A DNA stretch of 64,000 nt from Petrolisthes cinctipes. Its lineage: Eukaryota > Arthropoda > Malacostraca > Decapoda > Porcellanidae. A program made the position numbers and the translations under genes. Numbering within the stretch: position 1 is the first letter of the stretch; every line of letters starts with the position of its first letter. This document shows, one piece after another, positions 1 through 10,949 of the stretch. Under the pieces are notes generated by a model. It was not told where the DNA came from. It did not search any database and saw nothing but the letters and a program-made list of their open reading frames with translations. The stretch spans positions 38,501-102,500 of the forward strand of contig JAWQEG010003763.1 in assembly GCA_033782935.1 (NCBI GenBank), read 5' to 3'.

Positions 1-981
1 CATCCACTTGTGTGAAGTAGTGCATCTCTACTTGATATGCCTGAAAATTTATTTTAGTTTTTTTTTTTTTTATTGAAAAAAATTTGTACATGTAGCCGTG
101 GGTGATCTCCGGACGCTCTTTGGAATAAAAAAAATGAACAGAACGAGCTTATAAAAGAGATTTTTTATTAACCTGGAGATGATGATGCAGTGCAAAACCA
201 AGACTCGAAATAAGTTTTATCCCTCTAGTTAATATATAGAGATGATTTCTATAATGTTCTACAGAATGAGGAGAAATTAATATAACTCCGATGAAAGATA
301 ATTAGTATAATATTCTAGAGAGCATTAGTATATTTTATAGTGCTCTAGTTTAATATAATATTCTAGAGAGAATTACAAGATTCTATTATATTTTAGAGAA
401 ATACTAAGATTCTATTCTAGAGAATGACTGTTACTATAAAAATTTATTCTAGAGAGAATTGGTATAAAAATCTGTTCTAGAGAAAATTGCTGAGAGATTT
501 TATTCTAGAGATAAGTAAGGTATGGTAATCTGAAAGGTCTGTGATACAGCAATAGGTTTTATATGCTCAGAGACGTCTTTACACCTTCCAATATAACGGT
601 TGGAAAAAAGTGCACTGCTATACCAACTCTTGCTATAAACTACTGACTGCCCATATTCATAAATGTTGCCAAGTACAATAAATGATAGCCAATCTGCAAG
701 GTTGGTGTGAACACGAGCATGCGAAGTGTTATACAATCTGACAACCCACTGGGAACACCATATACTCCCTAGGATGATATATTTGAAAACATGCATTTGA
801 GATAAAATTTACTGCTGAAATTTTTGAGGCAAAATTGAAATCGCTCCAGCAGCGTTTCGCATGCCATCATTTTTTCTTGACAGTACTTCATTTTCTGTAC
901 TGTAAAACAAAAAATACCATCATTATATTCAAACTAAGCAACTGAAGGATTGAAATAATTAAATACATGAAAGAGTATCAG
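1..981. other. AT-rich flank with degenerate TCTAGAGA repeats; no gene seen
   Basis: No coding region is recognised before the EMG1 stop codon. Between about 230 and 510 the octamer TCTAGAGA, or close variants, recurs at irregular spacing of roughly 30-60 bases in AT-rich sequence, so this is a degenerate minisatellite. The part nearest the EMG1 stop is probably its 3' UTR, read on the minus strand. No convincing poly(A) site can be fixed. Confidence 0.5.
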
Positions 982-3900
982 TTATTTAATACCCCAAGCC
1001 TCTTCAAAACCATCACAAACTTTAGCACAGGCTAAGGCAGCAGAAAGATGGTACTTGGACAGCGCAATTTCCTCCTCTACGTAATCTGTTTCAACCTGAA
1101 AAACACAAGCTCTTATTAACAAACTCATTATAACCTTTCCTTGGCACAGGGCTGTTTCTTACTACACAGTATATGCAAATTATGTGGTTGCATAGGGGCC
1201 CTGAAGCTGCCATTATTGACAACCAAATGGTAATAAGATCTAAAGGTTTTTAAAGCATTAAAAAAATCAACCTTTTAGGTCTGCTTCCAAGACGGTTATT
1301 ATTTATTATTAAGAACCACCATAAGAAATTCGGGAGTTGTTTCCTTTCTAGCTGTTGTTATACTACAATATAAAAAAAAAGGTGACCGTCCTTCCCCTCT
1401 CCATGCAAGTACAAGTAAAGAAACTAAAATATTCCTGTAAACACCTTTCTGTGAACAGCACACTCCCAATCCCTACCTCTCCGGCACATATCACATGAAG
1501 CATTTTGTTCCAAAGATGCTAAACCTGTTTTACTTACTATCCTGTAGTTCAAGTAGGAGACAAATAGTGTGAATACATGATGATACATTGTAGATGTCTT
1601 TCTCCCTTTCCTGAACATCTCACCATGGTATAAGCTAGTTAAGTTGTTTTTTCGTTGTATGACCAACTAAATAACTACAAAGAGGCCACCCTCATTTCTG
1701 CCCACGGACAATTTTTTTTTGTATGCCTGCTACCAGACAGAAAGACAAACATATCAAATCTCCTTAGTAACAATATTGTTCACTTGCTCAGTGATCTACA
1801 TTCATAAATATCTATACTAAGAAAGTGTATTCTACAGAGGGGTTGTTCAGGCATGAGGTCTTACTAATCTTTCTAATGTTTTAATTTTGTCCAAAAAGCC
1901 TAGTGCTACATTTCCACATACACTGCAAAGTGGGAAAACCATATACGGTAATATATTAATCCCCTGCAAAGGTAAGATAACCGGGGATCTCATAAACAAT
2001 ATCACTGGGACAGCCAAATAGAGGACTAACCTTGCCATGAGCCATCGCACCAATAACAATCACGATGGGTTGATCAGTGGGTGCCAAGTCTCTAGAGTTA
2101 ACCAATTTCTTGGAAGTGAAAGAAGTACCAATCTTCTTACATCCAGGTGGGAGGTAGTTTGTCACAGGATTGCGAATAACTTTCATCAACTTCATATTTC
2201 CATCAGAAGCACGGACATTCAGTTTGTGCAGTAACTGGACTGGAAATAAGTAAATGGCTTATTGAATATATTTCAGAGTACAAATGCAAATACTGTACAG
2301 TACAATAGATATCACTATTGTTCTCCTGTACCTACCAGACAGAAAGTGTCACTGCCTCATTTGCAAAGTTATGAACCACATTGTATCGTACGCTTAACTG
2401 ATGCACCAAAAACTTTATTAATTTAATCACTTTATAATGAAATTTGACATGGTGAATGTGCAGGTTCAATGATTAACCTCTATATTATCCATCAAGAAGT
2501 AATGCAGAGTTTACATACAGTCCTACAGTAAACATAACTTTTTTTACTAGTTTTAGAGAATACATAGGCTGTTTTGCACTTAGTATGGAGTTGGTTCTAT
2601 AAAATTATCATCATTAGACACACTTCTATGTTCAAGTCAAGTACAGTACAGCTCTACCTCTCACAATATCTACATCAGTACAAAAACCATACACTGTAGT
2701 AATTTTATAATGCTACCAAACAAGGTACAATAGTCTAAAATTTGAAATTCATAAATTCCATCATCAACTATAACAGCTTTCCCTTTTGTCCATGGGATGG
2801 GGGATGTTGCTGGACCAGGAAGGGAAATGAAAGGCAACTTTATATCCTCATTAACAGGAATGGAAGTGGTGCAAGACTGCCCCAGCAGTGCCCTAAGATG
2901 TGCACCATTACTGCACTGAAGTTTCCACTATTTTTCTCGCTTCTGCCAGGCAGTCTTGCCTCACAGAAGGTTGCAAAATGCCATCTGAACACTCTATAAA
3001 CCTGAGCAGGAAATGCATAAAGATTCTTACCCATCAAACCAGAAAATCTCTTGAAAGTTCTTGGTATCCTGCACTGTGGGTTCACTTCAACGAGGACATT
3101 CTTTTCGGTATGGATATAAACCTGAAAGAGAAAAGAAACTTAATGACTGATTATACTTAGTCTCTACACAACCAAAAATTTTAATTTACATCTGTAATCA
3201 CTTGAAAGAGTTATATTGCACATTGATATCAACATATTTTCCACTTCTTAACATCCCATTCAGAACTTTACTATTGTAACAGTCAAGATTCAGTAAGTAT
3301 GAGCAATTGGACTTTTCATTGGACCTCCCAATTTTGGAACAAGAAGGATAAGTGGCTGGTGGAAGTAGTACTGTAAGTCCTTATGTGTTTGATATGCCTG
3401 CTCCCTATCACAGTAACTCCAGTGGAATATTGCATATTATAGACATGCACATTAAGGAAACATAGGTACAGTACTCTACAGAAACACTCTCTCTTTGTTT
3501 TTGCCACAACAAATACTGGTAAGTCTTCAACTGCTTACACAAATTAAGGTCTCCTTTAGTTATTGTAAAAAAAAAAAAAAAAAATCACAATTCAAGAGCA
3601 CGACACCTCTTTGACATCAAAGAAAACATTTCTTACGAAGCCTACTGTATTATTATAATGTACAGTACATACCTGAAGCTTCCCTGCCTGATTAAGAGGC
3701 GAGTCCTGGAGCATGAGGAGACACTGATGTAAGATGTCTGGCCGATAGTTGGCAGGGTCTTTATTGTACTTCTTCATGAGGCCAAGGTGGTCATCACAGT
3801 TCAATAGGTCAAAACTCTTGCCAGTCTGGAAAAATATTATATTACAAAAGATACTGTATATTAGCCATTAAATACCACAAATGCCTCGCTCTCTTCTGGA

Positions 3901-6483
3901 AACTCTCCAACAGGTGGCAGCCACGCAAGAAGCTTCATTGTATTTTATTTTTACCTTCAGAATCCCTCACTTTCCCTTTCATTCTGTGCCTTTTCTCATA
4001 TAAACATTTCCATTCTCCTATCCCATGTCTCTAGTGACTAAACCATACCCACACTGCTGTCCACTTCATATTTTTTTTGCTTTTTTAGCAGTGTTACCAG
4101 ATGGAGTAGTTCCTGGTAGGCTCCACGCCACCCACCTACCAATCATTTGTATTGGACCTGGGGTAGCTAACAATGTTTACCCGCAGGGCACTGTTCGATC
4201 ACGTGGATGGGGCATTAGGTTAGGCCAGGTTAGGTCAGGTCAGATTAAAGGCTTTTCCTCATAAGTGGTCAAAATTGAAAAGAACACCCAAAAATATGCA
4301 TGAAAATATAAAGAATTTGAAAAGTCCAACAGAAACTGTTCTTCAGAAATATCGTATTGCAATTTTCTATAATGGCATCATATATTGATATTAAGTAATA
4401 AGAGAGAGTACCTGTTGCCAGATGTACAGTCTCCTCCACTCCGGCTTTCACCAGTTCAGCGTTGCCAACGTTTACACCCGGCATCGTGTGAGCTACCAGT
4501 TCCGACTCTCGCATTCGAAACACCTGCCATCAACCCTTACTCTTACTGGCAGGTGTTTCGGATGCGAGAGTCGGAACTGGTAGCTCATACGTTGGCAACG
4601 CTGAACTGGTGAAAGCGGGAGTGGAGGAGACTGTACCAACCTAACCTAAGCTAACCTAGCCTAGACCTTGGCTACCTTTGAAACCTATTCTAAGTGTCTT
4701 TTGAGACCTGCCGTGTTGAATAATTATAAGTAACCTCACTGACGCCCAAATAGACTAGCCTCACAACAGCCCATTATATTTACCGTATGAGTAACAAAAC
4801 TAACGATAATGATATGACTTAACACCCCTCAGAGTAAAAATATAGAAGATCTACAGAAAAGGAACATACTAACCAATTTCCTTCATATTTTAGTTGGTGG
4901 TAGTTTTTGCTACATGAAGTCATTCCCCAATGCATTTTAACCATGAATGATTTCCCCCTATGTTTGCCCAGGTTATGTTCTGGCAGTTTGCCTCAATTAG
5001 GTCCCGGTAGTCAGCCTGGGTCCAGATTAGGTTATGTTTCGTCAGATAAAGGCAGCCTAACTCTAAAACATATAAATATAAACAATTCAATGTGTCATTT
5101 ACCGTACTTGTTTTACCGGTAATTATCTATTCTATTGCCGTTTTTTATTACGATGTTTTTACCTTCTTTACCCACTAATTAATACCATTCTAAGACACCT
5201 TTCGGTATTTATCTAGACTATTGCCGTTTTGTAGCAGTGTTGCCAGATCCAGTTAGGTCCCAATATTTTGCCCCAGTCATTTCCTGGTACTTTACCACGG
5301 TTAGTTCCCGGTAGTTTGCCCAGGTTAAGTCCCTGTAGTTTGCCCAGTTTAGGTCCTGGTAGTGGGCTGTGGTCTAGGTTAGGTTAGGTTAGATGAGGTC
5401 AGGTAAGGTCAGGCTAAATTCAAAATGCCCAATTTGAATATGCCCTATATTTTAGTATCGTTACCCACTAGTTTGGACCATTCTAAGACACTTTTCATCT
5501 ATGGTGTTTCTCTCGGAGATGCCCCGTTTTACAAACATAATTTGGAAATTAGTCTGACCTAACCTGACCTGACCTAGACCACAGCAGACGACTGGGACCT
5601 AACCTGCACAAAGTACCGGGACCTAACATGGGCAAAGTACCGGGATATAACCGGTGTAAACTATCATAAAGTGACCAGGGCAAAGTCCCGGGACCTAACC
5701 AGATGTGGTAACACTGCGCGGCCCTAGCCAAGAACACAGTACTTCTGTAATAATACCGAAGTGTCTTAGAATGGTATAAATTAGTGGATAAAGAGAGTAA
5801 AAACATTGTAATACCAACCGGCAATAGAGTAGACATTTACTCACTTTTTTTCTGTGGCATTTTCTTCGCAAATCGTTTCCAAGATCGGGGCATATTCAAA
5901 ACATATTTTGAAATTAGCCTGACCTTACCTAAGCTAGACCGCATCACACTACCGGGGCCTAAACTGGGCAAACTACAGGGACCTAACCTGGGCACACTAC
6001 TGGGAACTAACCGTGGTAAAGTACCAGGAAATAACCAGGACAAAATACTGGGACTTAGCCAGATCTGGCAACAACACTGCTACAAAACGGCAATAGTCTA
6101 GATGAATACCGTTTTACCTATCAATCCTAGAATATTTTCCAAATAGTAAATAAGTAAACAATCTAGCTTCTTGGGGGGGGGGGGGTGAGGGACTCAAGAA
6201 TGGGCAATATGCACTGATGCACATATTTACATATTAAATCATATTAATGATGGATTATTAAAAACGAATATGAAAAATTGTGTTTTCACTTTGTGTGGCT
6301 CTTATTAAACTTTACCCAGCTTAATAACAAATATTATACCTTTATAATTTCAAGATTTGCTCGCTCCAAAATCACTATGAGTCTTTTTTCTTGATTTGTT
6401 ATGTGAGGTACTGTTGTTAGGCGGTGACTTGATTCTCCTGCTTCCTCTTGTTCCACCTCCTGCTGCTTCCTCTTCTTCCCCAT
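982..6483 (-). CDS. EMG1: Ribosomal RNA small subunit methyltransferase NEP1 (EMG1), five coding exons
   Basis: Coding exons on the minus strand are 6483-6340, 3825-3673, 3121-3031, 2239-2031 and 1095-982. They join in frame to 236 aa, and the human protein is about 244 aa. The start is the MGKKRKQQ codon at 6483, giving the basic N-terminus usual in the family. The SPOUT-fold landmarks appear in order: RLIVILE (residues 34-40), [81 protein letters not shown], then a C-terminal [11 protein letters not shown]...FEEAWGIK. All introns have GT-AG ends, with phases 0, 0, 1 and 0. In the family this enzyme methylates N1 of a pseudouridine in the 18S rRNA decoding region and acts in small-subunit assembly in the nucleolus. 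Nothing looks broken. Intron 1 (3826-6339) is full of foldback repeats. Confidence 0.95.
3826..6339. repeat. EMG1 intron 1: foldback elements with GGTTAGGT-rich arms
   Basis: The intron contains several copies, in both orientations, of an element recognised by GCAGTGTTGCCAGATC, repeated CCCGGTAGTTTGCCCAGG units and a GGTTAGGTTAGGT stretch. Plus-oriented pieces lie near 4090-4250 and 5225-5440, and inverted pieces near 5545-5730 and 5900-6110. A separate palindrome sits at 4424-4635. The same family recurs at 6740-7085 and inside CCDC137 intron 1. No ORF of a transposase is visible, so these look like non-autonomous elements. Confidence 0.75.
4424..4635. repeat. Near-perfect inverted repeat with about 90-105 bp arms
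   Basis: The left arm (about 4424-4529) and right arm (about 4547-4635) are reverse complements around a spacer of about 17 bp. Both ends carry TACAGTCTCCTCCACTC or its complement. The left arm has an extra insert of about 17 bp (near 4470-4487) that the right arm lacks. It would fold into a strong hairpin inside the EMG1 pre-mRNA. Confidence 0.85.
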
Positions 6484-6739
6484 AATACTGATCTGATGGG
6501 TATAAAACACTTGAAGTACCACAAGTTTAGTTTAGCCTAATGCCAGCAGCCAAATGGTCTTCCCACGTTGTAACCTTGGAAGTTGTAAAGTGTAAACAAT
6601 ACATAGGCGAATAAGGCGATGGTGACGGAGTTGGAAGGTAGCCTTTTCAACGGCCCTAGTCCTAGTAGTCTCATCAGCTATATAATAATTATTATTTTCG
6701 GGGGGTCTAGCTACATAATTATTATTTTGGTATTTATTG

Positions 6740-7085
6740 AAAGAATTACCGTTTTGTAGCAGTGTTGCCAGATCCGGCTGGGTCCCAGTATTTTACCCCT
6801 GTCATTTATTGTACTTTATCACGATTATTTCCCGGTAGTTTGCCCAGGTTAGGTCACGGTAGTTTGCCCAGGTTAGGTCCCGGTAGTCTGATGCGGTCTA
6901 GGTTAGGTTAGGTCAGGTCAGGTAAGGTCAGGCTAATTTCAAAATGCCCCATTTGAATATGCCCTAACTTGGAAATGGGGCATTTGCGGAGGAAATGCCA
7001 TAGAAGAAAATAGTTTTAGAATGGTCTAAATAAGTGGGTAATGAAGGTAGAAAAAACGTACGCAATAACGGTAATTCATTCAATA
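6740..7085. repeat. Foldback-family copy upstream of EMG1
   Basis: This is another copy of the GCAGTGTTGCCAGATC ... GGTTAGGTTAGGTC family. It starts near ATTACCGTTTTGTAGCAG and ends with the AATGGTCTAAATAAGTGGG segment that also closes the copies at 17.9-18.9 kb. It lies about 250 bases upstream of the EMG1 start codon on the minus strand. Confidence 0.7.
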
Positions 7086-7899
7086 TTTACCATTATTTTT
7101 TTTGGGGGGTATTAAATGAGGATATAGCCCAAGGGAGAATGGCGGATCATGCTGCTCAACCCCCTATGCAAATGTGAGGAGCCAGGCCAAATCAGGATAT
7201 ACAACCCCCAAACCAGTGCTTCCATTTTAGGGTAAAATACCCTAAACTAGGGTAATTGGAACCTTCCTAGGGTAGTGTTTAGGGTAATGCATAAACTAGG
7301 GTAATTCTAGGGTAATCTGCCGTCCTATGGATAGGTGTGCCTGCGATGGTGCCAATCTGGTGGCAGGCTGATTCTCATTCAACCATGTCCGATTAAAATA
7401 CTGTACATATCATCCCCGTGACTGGTATGAGCAGACCCGGGCGCCATAGGGAGGTGGGTACCAACCTACTGGAACTCATGTGGCTTTGATCCTTACGTAA
7501 ATAGTTCGTAAGGATGAATATTGCGTATAATCAAGAGGATTTTTCCGCCTTTTCTTCTCCTTGTGAACTGTCCCCATTCGGTATTGTGTGGGTACAACCA
7601 AGAGTCATCCATAAGTAAATATGTCGTACGTACGAATATTCTAAGCATAACCATGAGTGCTTTTATGCCTTTTATATTAGGCCTATTGCATCTTTCAAAC
7701 AAGTGCTATGCGAATGTAAATGTAAAACTGTATTGGGTATACATTTTTGCTATAAACTCATTATAGAACCTTCTCCTATCCCCCAGGTCCATATTGTTGG
7801 TCCTGTATCTGAAGAGAATAACCAATGTCTCTCTGTTGTCATTATCTTGTCCTCCAATACTACCTCTCCACTACTTATACATCTTCAGACTCTCTTTTT
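7086..7899. other. Gap between EMG1 and a LINE remnant; no gene seen
   Basis: No coding feature is supported here. The notable piece is a short cluster of CTAGGGTAAT-like repeats at about 7230-7320. The rest is unassigned sequence between the 5' side of EMG1 and the LINE fragment that follows. Confidence 0.4.
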
Positions 7900-8350
7900 C
7901 CTCCATTTCCTGCCTTCACATACTTGTATCCCATTCTTTCACTTTTCTACTAATTTCATCGTTAACTCCCTATTTCACCTCTGATCCCTACCACTTGCCT
8001 ACTCTCAATCAACCCTACAATCCATCTGTATTTCTTAGGCTGGGCTCTCATCTCCTCAATAATTCTACTCAGCATTTCATTCCCATTTCCTTTCAAAACA
8101 TATTGTATATACCTCTTTTGTCCCTCCATAATCCTAGCCCTCATACTTGACATGCCTTTTTCTCCTCTCAGTGCTGCTGGCTGTGTATAGCTTGGGAGCC
8201 CCTAAGATTTTTCTTTCCACACTGTAACTTCTATATTTTCTGCTTTGTAATGTCAATAACATTTGTGCCATATAGTATTGTAGGCAGGGTTACACTCCTC
8301 CAATACGTTTTATCAATTAATATTCTTGAACAGCTTCTCACCGCCACAGA
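7900..8350 (-). mobile_element. Decayed LINE reverse transcriptase C-terminal fragment
   Basis: Read on the minus strand, short frameshifted pieces resemble the region just after the catalytic core of non-LTR reverse transcriptases. They include LPTILYGTNVID (near 8240-8280), a KLQ-type helix, a GEI motif and then SSMRARIMEGQKRYIQYVLKGN (8153 downward, first frame only), IIEEMR and RWIVGLIE. Several stops and frameshifts interrupt it, so it is non-functional. Confidence 0.55.
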
Positions 8351-8988
8351 GTATATCATATTTGCCATCTCTCTACACACTCACAAATGGAGAGTATTGA
8401 ATTTTGGTCCTTATGTCTTTGAATGAGCTTTAAAGAAAAAAAAAATGAATAAAAAGTCAAAATCATGCAGACATCACTAAATAACACATACAAATATCCT
8501 AATTTTGCTAATTGTGTATGTTTCCCCCCACCCAAAGAGCCCCCTTCCCCCTCCACAAACAAATAGAAGATTATATATTTTTCACACTTACATCTTCCAA
8601 ACCTTTCCCATTCCCCAACACAAACACACATGAAGTATTGAAATACTGTAGTCCTTATGTCTTCAAGACAGCTCCAAAAAGCCCCCTACCCTTTCCAGAA
8701 ACACTGATAAGAGAGTATTTAATTTTGTCATAGTCTTCAAAACTTTCTTTACCAAAAAAAAAAAGTAATTGCCTATCTTAGTCTGGTAAAAGCCAAGAAT
8801 ACCAAAAGTGGCATAAACATAACATGCATTCTTGATGTCACACATTTTACTGGAACCATGTCTACTACTTTTTATTTCTCTCCACAGTACACTCATAGGA
8901 TTTTTTAAACAAAGATAATAGGGAAAACATTTTATAATCATAATTATTGACAAAGAGTACAATAAAAGCATGTGAATCAAGACAACAA
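8351..8988. other. CCDC137 3' flank with degenerate internal repeats
   Basis: No gene is seen. Three related stretches near 8385-8440, 8630-8690 and 8715-8750 share GAGAGTATT and CTTATGTCTT-type words followed by purine-rich tracts. On the minus strand an AATAAA-type signal occurs near 8870-8876 (TTTATT on the plus strand), about 115 bases after the CCDC137 stop. It is a plausible poly(A) signal. Confidence 0.4.
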
Positions 8989-10888
8989 CTAAGTGAATTC
9001 TGAAAGTGTGACAGCGTGAGGCCGTGCTGCCTTCATCTTGCGATATGCGTTCACTGCCTTTATTCTTTCTGCTTCTAATGTGCGTTTTCTGGTTGCAGCA
9101 TAGCTTTTCATTTGCTGTACCTCCTTTGGAGCATCTGAACTTGCTTCATTCTTGAGTTTATCCATAAACAAGAAACTTTTGGGCTGCAATAAAAAAGGCA
9201 GTTAGGAAAGATTTTGTGCCATGATGTTAATAAACTAATATATTGTAGTATAATTCTGTTCACCATCTCTTGTGACAAATATCATCTAGCACTAGTCACA
9301 GTATATTACAAGCACTGTCATACTTATATTTAAGTATAAAAAATGGCAAGAAGCAAGACCCACTGAAGGCAAAAGCCCTGAACACCATGGATCAGGGTTT
9401 TCATTACAGTACAGTACAGTCCTGTAAGTAGAAATAAAATATGGCTATGACCAGTACAATAACTACATTTTTTTTTTTATATATATATACCAGGCATTTA
9501 TCTCCATGCTGGAGGTAGCCCTTTGCTAGGGAAATCTTACAGGGGAGGGGTTCCCCGTGCCCCTCGCCCCGAGGCCATTGCACTGTAAACAGTGGGCGAT
9601 GGGGTCGCCACATCCATACACTAATTACACCGGGATAGCGAGGTCACAACTCCTCGACTTACGTTCCGTACCTAATCTCTGCTAGGTGAACAGGGGTTAC
9701 ACATTTAAGGAAACAATCCCAAATTGTCTCCACCCGACCGGGGATTCGAACCCGGGCCCTCTCGGATGTGAGCTGAGCTCTAACCACCGGGCTGTATTAA
9801 CTACATAGAAGGGGTAAATATCTAACCTTGCTAAAAATGAACTTAAAACCAAATAGATAATCAATGTCTTGTGTTATGCTCCCAACACAGGGCTAGGTTG
9901 CTTGGTATGAAATTGACATCTTTAACTTCCTTTTTCATGACATGCTTTCACCACGTACGATTATTTCTTTGTCCTTTCACTTTTACTCTCTTTCCACCTT
10001 CAGTCTTGCCATGGATCTTGTGCCATACACCTTCTAAACATACTTAATGTGATACTATTAATAAATATAATAATAAAGGTAACATCCATGTTCCATATTA
10101 TCCATTTAAGGGGTGCAGTGGCCCAGCACTAAGGTATTTTAAATAGATCATAATAGCTATAATATGGGAGAGGACCCAATCTATCTATTCCCACTCATGA
10201 CATAGCGTGAGAAATACTTTATGGTTGCCTCATGTGCCTTGAACATATACACGACATGAAGAAAAATACCCAGTACAGTACTCGGCTCCAACCTCACTTG
10301 CCAGAATAAAAATAATTTCATGATACAGTAATTAAGAGAAAATAATAACAATTCATTATAAATTAAAGACTTATCATCTAAAAAACAAACTGAAAAGAAA
10401 TTCCAAATTTACCTTTCCAACACCATTATTGACTTTTCTGGTGAGTTTTGTTGTATCTAAGCTTGGTGGTTCATCTACAACTTCTCCAAACTCTATTTTG
10501 TCTTGGTAATATGTGAATTCATCCTCCTCTTTTTCCATGTGCTTCAGTTTTTTCCGCAATACACGTTCCTAAAAGTAAAATTACAGTACATCAATTAATT
10601 AATACCTGGTCATACACAATAAATATTTCAATACCAGTTGGGAGTAACCACACATTGGCTATATGAAATTAATTCCATACTCTACAAACAGGATAAGTAA
10701 CTCATTATCTGATCATGTTACATTTCAAGAAAATTTATCAGATACAGTACGGTAGTGAAAGTTTGCTGGGTAGACATTACGTAAACAGAAGAGCATCCTG
10801 AGCTCACAAACTTCTCCAGTGTTATGAAAGTCTAAATGAAAATTCATCATTACTGTATTTCACCATCATTCTTGACACTAAGGGACTA

Positions 10889-10949
<61 letters not shown>

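Noticed and set aside
4205..4245. Interstitial telomere array from TTAGG-like repeats
   Set aside because: Only two to three imperfect units occur each time, always within the same foldback element.
7230..7320. TTAGGG-type telomere remnant
   Set aside because: The units are CTAGGGTAAT-like, irregular and few.
7794..8150. 118-aa plus-strand ORF
   Set aside because: It is the antisense shadow of a LINE fragment on the minus strand and has no recognisable domain.
9735..9797. Functional tRNA gene on the minus strand
   Set aside because: The B-box is perfect, but the acceptor stem does not close and a SINE body follows.
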